A stretch of 64,000 bases of DNA. Source: Sphingomonas sp. URHD0057 (lineage in GTDB: Bacteria > Pseudomonadota > Alphaproteobacteria > Sphingomonadales > Sphingomonadaceae). The translations under genes and the position numbers were made by a program. Within the stretch, counting starts at the first letter, position 1. The number at the start of each line of letters is the position of its first letter. Below, piece by piece: positions 55,391 to 62,587 of this stretch. The stretch spans positions 124,001 to 188,000 of the forward strand of contig NZ_KK211162.1 of NCBI RefSeq assembly GCF_000620665.1, written 5' to 3'. A model generated the notes under the pieces. That model was not told the origin of the DNA. It did no database searches and was given only the letters and a program-made list of their open reading frames with translations.

Positions 55391-55721
55391 CGGTTGCCCC
55401 TCCACAAGCACCGCGAAGGTGCCCGATCCGGGACCAAGGCGCCAGAGCCAACCCGCAACTTCGTCACTCATGAAATCCTACGAAGTTGACACTATCAGCG
55501 CGCGCCATCTGCAACCCCGAAACGCAGCAAACGCAGCGATCCCACGCGTGCGATGGCCGCCGGGATGCCCGCTCCCCGCTTCGCGATCATGCCGAGCCTT
55601 GCTCACCGAGCAGCGTATGATTCAGAGCCGCGCCTGTAGGACAGCATTTTTTGCGAGAACATTGCCCACTGGTGGCGCACGCCAATAGCGATTAGCCTCT
55701 CAGTTCGGAGAGGGGCCTCCG
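55391..55721. other. 331-base divergent intergenic region with a perfect inverted repeat
   Basis: No coding capacity is supported here. The main feature is an inverted repeat, described separately. An AT-rich stretch (GGACAGCATTTTTTGCGAGAA) at about 55638-55658 could be part of the GH3 promoter. GGAGAGGGGCCTCC just before 55722 supplies the GH3 ribosome-binding site. Confidence 0.6.
55456..55488. promoter_or_regulatory. Perfect 9-bp inverted repeat, possible operator or 5' UTR hairpin
   Basis: CAACTTCGT (55456-55464) and ACGAAGTTG (55480-55488) are perfect inverted copies separated by 15 bases. They lie about 66 bases upstream of the D-aminoacylase homologue start. Arm length and spacing fit a dimeric repressor or activator site, or an RNA hairpin. 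No regulator gene is adjacent. Confidence 0.5.
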
Positions 55722-57737
55722 ATGCGTTTTGATTTTCGCAGACTGCTGCGCGGCGGGCGTGAATTCCTGGGTGAAGTCGGGATAATCCTGCTCGGGGCGC
55801 TACTCCTGTCGCCGGCACCGGCGCATTCGTTCGGCGCCTCGCCAGCCGCGTCGCGCTGGCCACTGGCGCAAGCACGAAACCCCGCAGCCCGGAATGCCGC
55901 TGCGGACGAAGCGTTGATTGCGCGGATCGTCGCCGGGATGACACTCGAGCAAAAAGTCGGGCAGATGACCCAGCCCAACATCTGGTCGGTCACTCCGGAC
56001 GATGTCCGGCGCTATTGTCTCGGATCGATCCTCAATGGCGGCGGTGCCTGGCCCGGCAACCGCAAGGACGCGGGCGTTGCCGACTGGCTCGCGCTGTCGC
56101 AGCGGTTCTACGACGCGTCGATGTCGACCGACATGCCGGTCAAGATCCCGATCATCTGGGGCACCGACGCGGTCCACGGCCACAACAATATCTATGGCGC
56201 GACGCTTTTCCCGCACAACATCGGGCTCGGCGCGGCGCATGATCCGGCGTTGCTGACGCGCATCGGCCACGCCACCGCGCGGGCAGTCCGGGCGACCGGG
56301 ATCACCTGGGTGTTCGCGCCGGCGGTTGCGGTGGCGGAGAATCCGCGTTGGGGCCGGACCTACGAAAGCTATTCGTCAGACCCCGCGCTCGTCCGTTCCT
56401 ACGCCGACGCGATCGTTCGCGGCTTGCAAGGCGACCTCAAGGGCGGCGACGACGTGCTTGCGACCCCCAAGGTATGGATCGGGGACGGCGCCACCTTCCA
56501 CGGCAAGGAGCAGGGCGAGATCCGCGCGTCGGAAGCCCACCTGATCCGCATCCAGGCTGCAGGCTTCTATGGCGCGCTCAAGGGCGGCGCGCAGACGGTG
56601 ATGGCGTCCTATGCCAGCTGGACCGACACCGCCACCAACCGGCCCTGGGGCAAGACGCACGGCAACCGCTACCTCCTCACCGACGTGCTCAAGCAGCGCC
56701 TCGGCTTCGACGGTTTCGTGGTGTCCGACTGGAACGGCATCGAGCAGATTCCCGGCTGCACCAAGGCGCATTGCCCGCAGGCGATCAACGCCGGGATCGA
56801 CCTGGTCATGGTTCCCGACGACTGGAAGGCGTTCATCGGCGAGACCGCAGCCGACGTTCGCAGCGGCGCGATCCCGATGGCCCGGATCGACGATGCGGTG
56901 TCCCGCATCGTGCGCGCCAAGCTGCGCAGCGGCCTATTCGACGGGTCGCCAGCCACGGGTCCCCATCCGGGCGCATCGGCCATCGGCGATGCGGCGTCGC
57001 GCGCGCTCGCCCGCGAGGCCGTGCGAAAGTCGCTGGTGCTGCTCAAGAATGAGCGGCGCGCGCTGCCGCTTTCGAGAAGCGGTCGGGTGTTAGTGGTCGG
57101 TGCCGGCGCGGACCGCATGTCGGACCAGACTGGCGGCTGGTCACTGACATGGCAAGGGAACGACAACAGCAACGCGGATTTCCCGAACGGCGAGACGATT
57201 CTCGGCGCGATCCGCAGCACGCTCGGGACCGGCCAGGTCGATTACAGCCCCGACGGCAAAGGCGTGGACCCCAGCCGCTATCGCGCGATCGTCGCGGTCG
57301 CGGCGGAAGGCGCTTATGCCGAGGGTGACGGCGACATCGGCTTCCCGGCGACGATGCGCCACAGTGCGCGCTATCCCGCCGATCTCGCCGCGCTCGACCG
57401 CGTCGCGGGCAAGGGCGTGCCGGTGGTCACCATCCTCCTGTCCGGACGCCCGGTGTCGGCCAACGACCTCATCAACCGGTCCGATGCATTCATTGCCGCC
57501 TGGCTCCCGGGCACCGAGGGCCAAGGAATTGCCGACCTCCTGTTCGCGGCACGCAACGGCCGGCCGGCTTATGACTTCAGCGGCCGGCTCTCGTTCGACT
57601 GGCCGGCAGGCGACTGCCTGCGCCGCGGCGCAGTCCAGTTCCGGCGCGGGTACGGGCTCAGCTATCGTCGCTCGGCACGGATCGGGCGGCTCCCCGTCGG
57701 ACCCGCCATCGCGAATTGTCCGCCCGACACAGACTAG
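55722..57737 (+). CDS. Secreted glycoside hydrolase family 3 (beta-glucosidase/exo-glucanase type)
   Basis: 671 aa. A hydrophobic N-terminal segment (GEVGIILLGALLLSPAPAHS) is a signal or anchor. The GH3 N-domain contains AGMTLEQKVGQMTQPNIW, IWGTDAVHGHNNIYGATLFP and the nucleophile in GFDGFVVSDWNGIEQIPG. The C-domain ends with RRGYGLSYRR, as in two-domain ExoI-like enzymes. The normally conserved substrate-binding KHF/KHW reads ATPKVWIGDGATF, so a histidine is replaced by valine. It should remove glucose units from beta-glucans, perhaps products of the GH5 enzyme at 7.5 kb. It stands alone. Confidence 0.9.
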   Translation: MRFDFRRLLRGGREFLGEVGIILLGALLLSPAPAHSFGASPAASRWPLAQARNPAARNAAADEALIARIVAGMTLEQKVGQMTQPNIWSVTPDDVRRYCLGSILNGGGAWPGNRKDAGVADWLALSQRFYDASMSTDMPVKIPIIWGTDAVHGHNNIYGATLFPHNIGLGAAHDPALLTRIGHATARAVRATGITWVFAPAVAVAENPRWGRTYESYSSDPALVRSYADAIVRGLQGDLKGGDDVLATPKVWIGDGATFHGKEQGEIRASEAHLIRIQAAGFYGALKGGAQTVMASYASWTDTATNRPWGKTHGNRYLLTDVLKQRLGFDGFVVSDWNGIEQIPGCTKAHCPQAINAGIDLVMVPDDWKAFIGETAADVRSGAIPMARIDDAVSRIVRAKLRSGLFDGSPATGPHPGASAIGDAASRALAREAVRKSLVLLKNERRALPLSRSGRVLVVGAGADRMSDQTGGWSLTWQGNDNSNADFPNGETILGAIRSTLGTGQVDYSPDGKGVDPSRYRAIVAVAAEGAYAEGDGDIGFPATMRHSARYPADLAALDRVAGKGVPVVTILLSGRPVSANDLINRSDAFIAAWLPGTEGQGIADLLFAARNGRPAYDFSGRLSFDWPAGDCLRRGAVQFRRGYGLSYRRSARIGRLPVGPAIANCPPDTD

Positions 57738-57759
57738 GGTCTCGTGGGCGCTTCATTGA

Positions 57760-57788
57760 GTCGCAGCCTTCCACCCATTGCAGACATT
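57760..57788. repeat. Degenerate copy of the CCCATTGCGGACATT repeat
   Basis: CTTCCACCCATTGCAGACATT just after the GH3 stop resembles the two palindromic copies at 58160-58189 and 58435-58464. Its left arm has decayed (GTCGCAGC instead of GTCCGC). Confidence 0.55.
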
Positions 57789-57795
57789 AGCTTCC

Positions 57796-58107
57796 CTAGG
57801 AGCAGCTACTGCCCGTGGGCCAGATCGATACCATCGTAAGCGCGAGACATAGGGCGCTGAGGGCGCCGGAGGCGATCAACAATAATATCCGCGACCGCGC
57901 GCGGGCGTCCATCAGCGTAGCTGTGATGGCAAGAATTAGTGCGATGAGCGCAGCAGGAGCGACAATGAACAGGAAGCCTGCCTCAGGATAGACCTCAATG
58001 GGGCATCCTTCGAGCACGTAGGCCGTGTTCGTGAAGGAGAAATAGAGGGCTACGGCAAGGCAGATGCCACTGAGCCCGAGGGGCCAATACCGTTGCATAT
58101 TGATCAC
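57796..58107 (-). CDS. Small membrane protein, hypothetical
   Basis: 103 aa from a GTG at 58107, preceded by GGAGG; an ATG three codons in is also possible. Three hydrophobic segments (LGLSGICLAVALYFSFTN, GFLFIVAPAALIALILAITA, ILLLIASGALSALCLALTMV) and four cysteines are visible. No family is recognised. It is flanked on both sides by copies of a short palindromic repeat, so it could be a mobile or recently inserted gene. The coding assignment is moderate. Confidence 0.45.
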   Translation of the reverse strand: MINMQRYWPLGLSGICLAVALYFSFTNTAYVLEGCPIEVYPEAGFLFIVAPAALIALILAITATLMDARARSRILLLIASGALSALCLALTMVSIWPTGSSCS

Positions 58108-58159
58108 GCCGCCTCCTGCGGAGCCCCTGGGGTCGCCCTGCGATAACGGCAATAATGCT

Positions 58160-58189
58160 AACGTCCGCTTTCCACCCATTGCGGACATT
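58160..58189. repeat. Palindromic intergenic repeat (AACGTCCGC...GCGGACATT)
   Basis: A nine-base arm pairs with GCGGACATT around the loop TTTCCACCCATT, with one G-T wobble. The same sequence family occurs at 58435-58464. Sequences of the form TTTCCACCCATTGCGGACATT are, to my recollection, dispersed in many sphingomonad genomes. Confidence 0.75.
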
Positions 58190-58434
58190 CGTCCGGCACG
58201 GAGCCTTGAGACTCCCCGATTAAGACTCGAGCTCGCTGCAGAGCGGGAGCTCATCATAGGGCGGCTCGTATCCGTGGCGGTCGTACAAGCTCCGCGGAAC
58301 GGTGGAGAGCCCACTGGTTCCGAAATCGACGCGGGCGAATTCCGCCCCTGTCGTCTCAGTCTTCGTCCGGCATATGCCTCTAGCCACGGCGGCCCCCCGT
58401 CCTTTGCGCACAGCATATACAGGAGACACCGGTG

Positions 58435-58464
58435 AATGTCCGCCCTCCGCCCATTGCGGACATT
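58435..58464. repeat. Palindromic intergenic repeat (AATGTCCGC...GCGGACATT), perfect copy
   Basis: Perfect nine-base arms AATGTCCGC and GCGGACATT flank CCTCCGCCCATT. It ends 31 bases before the Lgt-like start, so it may form a hairpin in the 5' leader of the operon. Confidence 0.8.
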
Positions 58465-58495
58465 GCGGCCGTCGTTGCACAGCTGTCGCGACCGA

Positions 58496-59221
58496 ATGAT
58501 CCACGTACCGACTAACCCGGCCGCGCATTATGCCGGCGACCTTGCCGCCTGGGCCGCGGCGGCGCTCGCCGCGCGCTGGCAGCACAACAAATGGCCGGAG
58601 CAGGCGCTGCGGTTCTCGCGGATTACCCGGCCGAGCTATTTCGTCGCGCTCGGAGTTGGGGCGTTGCTCGGCGCGTGGCTGTTCGGATCGGCCAATTCGC
58701 TGCGGGCGCCGATCATCGCGCCGTCGCACAGCATCGCCGGAGCACTCGCCGGCGGGATCGTCGCTGTGGAGCTGTGGAAGGCGCTGCACGGCGTGCGTGC
58801 CTCGACGGGCGGAGCGCTGGTGCTGCCGATCTGCGTCGGGATCACGGTCGGCCGTCTCGGCTGCTTCTTCGCCGGGCTGCCCGACTACACCTACGGCATT
58901 CCGAGCGGCGTGCCGTGGGCGGTCGAGCTTGGCGACGGCATCGGCCGGCATCCGGTCCAGCTCTACGAATCGCTGGCGATGGCGGGGTTCCTCGCCGTCT
59001 ATCTCCGCGCCCGTCTGAACGGCGCGCGATGGGCGCGCGACCACGCTTTCCACGCGATGATTATCTTCTATGCTTGCCAGCGGTTCGGGTGGGAATTCTT
59101 GAAGCCGTACCCGGCGGTGCTCGGGCCGCTGAACGTGTTCCATCTTCTGATGCTGGGGCTGGCTGCGTATGGATTACTCTGGTGGCGGAGAGGCGGCGCA
59201 ATCGAGCGCGGCGCCGCCTGA
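58496..59221 (+). CDS. Prolipoprotein diacylglyceryl transferase (Lgt) paralogue
   Basis: 241 aa from the ATG at 58496; no strong ribosome-binding site is seen. About six membrane helices. The Lgt core is recognisable as GRLGCFFAGLPDYTYGIPSG and GIGRHPVQLYESLAMAGFL, matching the family's GR-x2-CF-x-AG and RHPxQLYE blocks; the HSIAGALAGGIVAVEL helix corresponds to the region before them. True Lgt moves diacylglycerol from phosphatidylglycerol to a lipoprotein cysteine in the inner membrane. This shorter copy is probably a paralogue with a specialised acceptor. It overlaps the radical SAM gene by 53 bases. Confidence 0.82.
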   Translation: MIHVPTNPAAHYAGDLAAWAAAALAARWQHNKWPEQALRFSRITRPSYFVALGVGALLGAWLFGSANSLRAPIIAPSHSIAGALAGGIVAVELWKALHGVRASTGGALVLPICVGITVGRLGCFFAGLPDYTYGIPSGVPWAVELGDGIGRHPVQLYESLAMAGFLAVYLRARLNGARWARDHAFHAMIIFYACQRFGWEFLKPYPAVLGPLNVFHLLMLGLAAYGLLWWRRGGAIERGAA

Positions 59222-60638
59222 GCAACCGCAGCGCAAGTCGGCCCACTATCTGTTCCACGGCCAGACCACGAGCTTGTGCGAAACTTGCCTCGATCTCGTC
59301 CCGGCCAAGGTCATCGTCGAGGACGACAAAGTCTTCTACTTGAAGCGCTGCCGCGACCATGGCGTGCAGAAAACGCTGATCAGCGACGACCTCGATTACT
59401 GGCGTGCGCAGAAGGAGTGGCTCAAGCCCGGCGACCGGCCGCTGACGACACAAACCCGGACCGAGGCCGGCTGTCCGTTCGATTGCGGCCTCTGCCCCGA
59501 TCACGAGCAGCACAGCTGTCTTGCGATCATCGAGATCAACCAGGCATGCAACCTCGCTTGCCCGGTGTGCTTCGCCAACGCGACCGACATCCATGGCAGC
59601 CACCGGCCGCTGGCGGAGATCGAGCGCATGCTCGATGCTTTGGTGGCGAGCGAGGGAGAGCCCGACCTCGTGCAGCTGTCGGGCGGCGAGCCGACGATCC
59701 ATCCGGATTTCTTCGAAATTCTCGACGCGGTGAAGCGGCGGCCGATCCGCCATGTGATGATCAACACCAACGGCGTGCGGATTGCGCAGGATCCGGAGTT
59801 CGTTGCTCGGCTGGCGAGCTATGCGCCGCGGTTGGAAGTCTATCTGCAGTTCGACTCCATGAACGACGAGGCACTGCTCGAGCTGCGCGGCGCGAGGCTC
59901 AACCGGATCCGTCGGCAGGCGCTCGAGGCGCTCGAAGCGGTCGGGCTTTCGACGACCCTAGTGGTTGTCGTGAAGCGCGGGGTCAACGACCAGGAGATCG
60001 CCGACATCGTGCGCGAGGCACTCAACTGGGCTTGCGTGCGTGGGGTGACCTTCCAGCCGGTGCAGGACGCCGGGCGCAATGAAGGCTTCGACGCGCAGGC
60101 CAACCGGGTGCTGCTGACCCAGATCCGGCTCGAGGTCGGCAAGTCGGGGGTGTTCGCGACCGAGGACATGATCCCGCTGCCGTGCAACCCGGATCAGATC
60201 TCCATCGGCTATGGCCTACGGCAGGGAAGAGAGGTCACGCCGCTGACGCACCTGCTGCCGAAGGAGCTGATCCTCAACGGCCCGAACACGATCAGCTACG
60301 AGGCCTATCCGGAGCTGAAGGCGAAGATATTGGACCTGCTCTCCCTGGCGACGGCGCAGGCCAACACCGAGGAGAAGCTCGCCGGACTCCTGTGCTGCCT
60401 GCCGCAGGCGATGGTGCCGGAGGAATTGAGCTACGCGAACAGCTTTCGCGTCGTGATCCTGCAATTCCTCGACCGCTACAATTTCGACATCGCGACGGTG
60501 AAGCGAAGCTGCGTTCACTTCGTGACGGGGGACGGGCAGATCATCCCGTTCGACACCTACAACACGTTCTATCGCGAGGGCGCCGAGGGCGCGGGAGTCC
60601 TTGCCCGCCACCGCGCGACAGTGAACCAGCGCGGATGA
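59169..60638 (+). CDS. Radical SAM protein of the MJ0619/tetraether-lipid-synthase-like type
   Basis: 489 aa. The start is the only ATG available, deep inside the previous gene. An N-terminal Cys-rich module (LCETCLDLVPAKVIVEDD, then RCRDHG) and GCPFDCGLCPDHEQHSC precede the radical SAM motif NQACNLACPVCFAN (CxxxCxxC). SGGEPTIHPDF and a typical partial barrel follow, and more cysteines (PLPCNPD, LLCCLPQ) come later. This order is characteristic of the MJ0619 family, whose archaeal members make tetraether lipids by joining lipid tails. Bacterial members are uncharacterised. With an Lgt paralogue upstream, a lipid or lipoprotein substrate is plausible. Confidence 0.85.
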   Translation: MDYSGGGEAAQSSAAPPEQPQRKSAHYLFHGQTTSLCETCLDLVPAKVIVEDDKVFYLKRCRDHGVQKTLISDDLDYWRAQKEWLKPGDRPLTTQTRTEAGCPFDCGLCPDHEQHSCLAIIEINQACNLACPVCFANATDIHGSHRPLAEIERMLDALVASEGEPDLVQLSGGEPTIHPDFFEILDAVKRRPIRHVMINTNGVRIAQDPEFVARLASYAPRLEVYLQFDSMNDEALLELRGARLNRIRRQALEALEAVGLSTTLVVVVKRGVNDQEIADIVREALNWACVRGVTFQPVQDAGRNEGFDAQANRVLLTQIRLEVGKSGVFATEDMIPLPCNPDQISIGYGLRQGREVTPLTHLLPKELILNGPNTISYEAYPELKAKILDLLSLATAQANTEEKLAGLLCCLPQAMVPEELSYANSFRVVILQFLDRYNFDIATVKRSCVHFVTGDGQIIPFDTYNTFYREGAEGAGVLARHRATVNQRG

Positions 60639-60877
60639 AGGATATCTTCGGAGGGGTTTTGGTCGCGACCGGTATTCTGCTCGCCGGGGGGAGCGGACTG
60701 TGTTCGATGGTCGTGCTGTTCACTCCGGGCGAATACTCGGGTCTGAAAATGTGGCAGGCCGTCGCTGTATTCGGTGGCGTCCCATTCGCGATTGGACTGG
60801 TGATCGCGTTTGGCGGGATTGCTCTTGTGCGCAGCGCGAGGGCCGCCGAGAGCCATGATGCCGAGAGCGCCGAATGA
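60635..60877 (+). CDS. Two-helix membrane mini-protein, paralogue 1
   Basis: 80 aa. It begins MKDIFGGVLVATGILLAGGS then GLC, followed by a second helix (AVFGGVPFAIGLVIAFGGIA) and a charged tail. The start overlaps the radical SAM stop (ATGA). It shares with the next two genes a MK-x-[IL]FGG start, an AG-x-[ST]-GLC motif with Cys at residue 23, and GG[VI]PF-x-IG. No known family is recognised. It is the first of three tandem copies. Confidence 0.82.
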   Translation: MKDIFGGVLVATGILLAGGSGLCSMVVLFTPGEYSGLKMWQAVAVFGGVPFAIGLVIAFGGIALVRSARAAESHDAESAE

Positions 60878-61110
60878 AGCAATTGTTCGGGGGATGTCTG
60901 CTCGCGGTTGGAATTTTGATCGCGGGCGTCAGCGGGCTGTGTTCCATCGGGTTGCTGATGAACGGCATCGTGACCGATCCGCTTGGCGCGATCGGCGCCA
61001 TTCTGTTCTACGGCGGCATCCCGTTCGCGATCGGCGTCGGCCTGGTGATCGTTGGTCAGCGCACGATCCGCAGCGCGCGCGACGAGGATTACGGAGCGGG
61101 GCGCGAATGA
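60874..61110 (+). CDS. Two-helix membrane mini-protein, paralogue 2
   Basis: 78 aa. MKQLFGGCLLAVGILIAGVS then GLC, and a second helix (YGGIPFAIGVGLVIVGQRTI). It keeps the invariant Cys 23 and adds a Cys at residue 8 that is also present in paralogue 3. Both ends overlap neighbouring genes as ATGA, so it is translated in a coupled series. The small charged C-terminal tail (RSARDEDYGAGRE) is probably cytosolic. Confidence 0.82.
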   Translation: MKQLFGGCLLAVGILIAGVSGLCSIGLLMNGIVTDPLGAIGAILFYGGIPFAIGVGLVIVGQRTIRSARDEDYGAGRE

Positions 61111-61325
61111 AGGAGTTGTTCGGCGGGTGCCTGCTGGCGGTGGGCATATTGGTTGCCGGAGCGACCGGGCTGTGCATGTCCATGTTCTTCAGCGGACCCA
61201 ATGGGTGGAAGAGTCTCGCCCAGGCCTTCAACTTTCTGGGCGTTCCGTTCCTGATCGGGATCGGGATGGTGGTCGGCGGCGCCGCCCTGATCCGCAGCGG
61301 GCGCCAGGACAGGTATCGCAAATGA
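61107..61325 (+). CDS. Two-helix membrane mini-protein, paralogue 3
   Basis: 72 aa. MKELFGGCLLAVGILVAGAT then GLC, and FLGVPFLIGIGMVVGGAALI. Cys 8 and Cys 23 match paralogue 2. The start overlaps the preceding stop as ATGA, and its own stop overlaps the LD-carboxypeptidase start. It is closer to paralogue 2 than to paralogue 1, as expected from successive tandem duplications. Confidence 0.82.
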   Translation: MKELFGGCLLAVGILVAGATGLCMSMFFSGPNGWKSLAQAFNFLGVPFLIGIGMVVGGAALIRSGRQDRYRK

Positions 61326-62158
61326 GCAAAATGCGCATCGCCGTCGTCGCGCCGAGCTGCCCGCTCAAGCGCGAAGCTGCCGAGGCGGTCGAAGCCCTCG
61401 TCACGGAGCGCGGCGATTGCGATCTGGCCATCCACCCGCAATGTTTCTTGTCCGACGGCCATTTCGCCGGGCCGGACGAGGCACGGCTCGCGGCTCTGCG
61501 CGAGGTCATGGCCGATCCGTCAGTCGACGCCGTGTGGTTCGCGCGCGGCGGCTACGGGTCCAACCGCATCGCCGAAGCGGCATTGGCGGGAATGCCCGAC
61601 GCCGCGAGCGGCAAGCTCTACATGGGATATAGCGACGCCGGCTTCCTGCTCGCCGGACTCCACAAGGCGGGCCTCGAGGTCGCCTGGGGGCCGATGCCGC
61701 AAGACATCTTGCGCGGCAATCACGGTCTCGGCGACGGCGAGGCCGCGGTTCGCCGCGCGCTGGATTGGCTGGTGGCGAGAAATGAGTCAGCCGTCGAGCC
61801 GCAGCTCCAGCGGCCGGCGATGGCATTCAACTTGACGGTCCTTTCGAACCTGCTCGGGACCCCGCTGGAGCCGGACTTCGCCGGCGTCGAGCTGATCATC
61901 GAGGAGGTGAGCGAACAGCTCTACCGGATCGATCGCACGATGTTCCACGTCACAGCCAGCAACAACGTGCGCGGTGCGGCGCGGATCCGGCTTGGCCGGG
62001 TCGGCGACATCATCGACAATGACCCCGATTTCGGCGCCGACGAGGTGGCCATTGTCAGCGACTGGTGCACTCGCTCGGGCATCCCCTACGGCGGGCGGGC
62101 GGACATCGGTCACGATGCGCAAAACCGCGTCGTGCCGTTCGGCCTGCGCACTTCTTGA
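61322..62158 (+). CDS. LD-carboxypeptidase (S66 family)
   Basis: 278 aa from the ATG at 61322, overlapping the previous stop. It cleaves the bond before D-Ala in murein tetrapeptides, a step in peptidoglycan recycling. RIAVVAPSCPLKREA opens the fold. The nucleophilic Ser is in YMGYSDAGFLLAGL, Glu in LIIEEVSEQLYRID and His in GGRADIGHDAQNRVVPFG; all three triad residues are present. No signal peptide is seen, so it is probably cytosolic. It ends the six-gene operon with the Lgt-like and radical SAM enzymes. Confidence 0.88.
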   Translation: MSKMRIAVVAPSCPLKREAAEAVEALVTERGDCDLAIHPQCFLSDGHFAGPDEARLAALREVMADPSVDAVWFARGGYGSNRIAEAALAGMPDAASGKLYMGYSDAGFLLAGLHKAGLEVAWGPMPQDILRGNHGLGDGEAAVRRALDWLVARNESAVEPQLQRPAMAFNLTVLSNLLGTPLEPDFAGVELIIEEVSEQLYRIDRTMFHVTASNNVRGAARIRLGRVGDIIDNDPDFGADEVAIVSDWCTRSGIPYGGRADIGHDAQNRVVPFGLRTS

Positions 62159-62232
62159 TCCAGGTTTGCTTTGGACCATTGCAAAGGCCCTGAAGTTGCG
62201 CTCTACGAAGAGGGGAACAACAGGAGGGCCTG

Positions 62233-62502
62233 ATGGCACAAGGGACTGGTCGTAAAGCGGGGGGCGGATTGGCCCGCCCGGTTCAACCTTCGGCGGATTT
62301 GGCCGCGATCACCGGCAGCGCTCCGCTGCCGCGCAGCCAAGTGGTCTCGAAGGTGTGGGACCACATTCGGAAGAACAACCTGCAAAACCCGCAAAACAAA
62401 CGGGAAATTATGGCTGACGCCACGCTGAAGAAGGTCTTTGGGGGCAAGGACCGGGTCAGCATGTTCGAGATGAACAAGCATCTGTCGAACCATCTGAAGT
62501 AG
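62233..62502 (+). CDS. SWIB/MDM2-domain protein
   Basis: 89 aa. A low-complexity basic N-terminus (GTGRKAGGGLARPVQPSADL) is followed by a SWIB domain: LPRSQVVSKVWDHIRKNNL, QNPQNKREIMADATLKKVFG and MFEMNKHLSNHLK. SWIB is a eukaryote-type fold also found in bacteria such as Chlamydia, where it binds DNA or chromatin-like partners. In alphaproteobacteria such small SWIB proteins are unstudied. GGAGG lies upstream and a terminator follows, so it is monocistronic. Confidence 0.9.
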   Translation: MAQGTGRKAGGGLARPVQPSADLAAITGSAPLPRSQVVSKVWDHIRKNNLQNPQNKREIMADATLKKVFGGKDRVSMFEMNKHLSNHLK

Positions 62503-62524
62503 ACGCTTCAAGGGTTCCGACGAG

Positions 62525-62554
62525 AAGGGGATCCGCGCCCGCGGGTCCCCTTTT
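62525..62554 (+). terminator. Rho-independent terminator
   Basis: AAGGGGATCCGCG pairs with CGCGGGTCCCCTT (one T-G wobble) around a two-base loop, followed by TTTT. It lies 22 bases after the SWIB gene stop. Confidence 0.85.
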
Positions 62555-62587
62555 CCATATCCGGACGAGACGACTCGGAAGCTGGCA

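Larger units (their letters stand above)
58108..58495. other. 388-base non-coding region with two palindromic repeats
   Basis: Contains the two repeats described separately. The open frames crossing this stretch on both strands lack ribosome-binding sites and look non-coding. It is the only plausible promoter region for the Lgt-like/radical SAM operon that begins at 58496, but no clear promoter was recognised. Confidence 0.6.

Noticed and set aside
58294-58318. EcfG-like GGAAC...CGTT on the minus strand
   Set aside because: Spacing is 15 rather than 16-17 and no start codon lies at a suitable distance.
58064-58435. A 123-codon plus-strand frame containing NVRFPPIADI
   Set aside because: Its recognisable part is a translation of the palindromic repeat; this peptide appears as a spurious frame in many sphingomonad annotations (recollection).
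58220-59143. A 307-codon minus-strand frame opposite the Lgt-like gene
   Set aside because: Low-complexity, basic product with no motif; the plus strand encodes a recognisable Lgt family protein.
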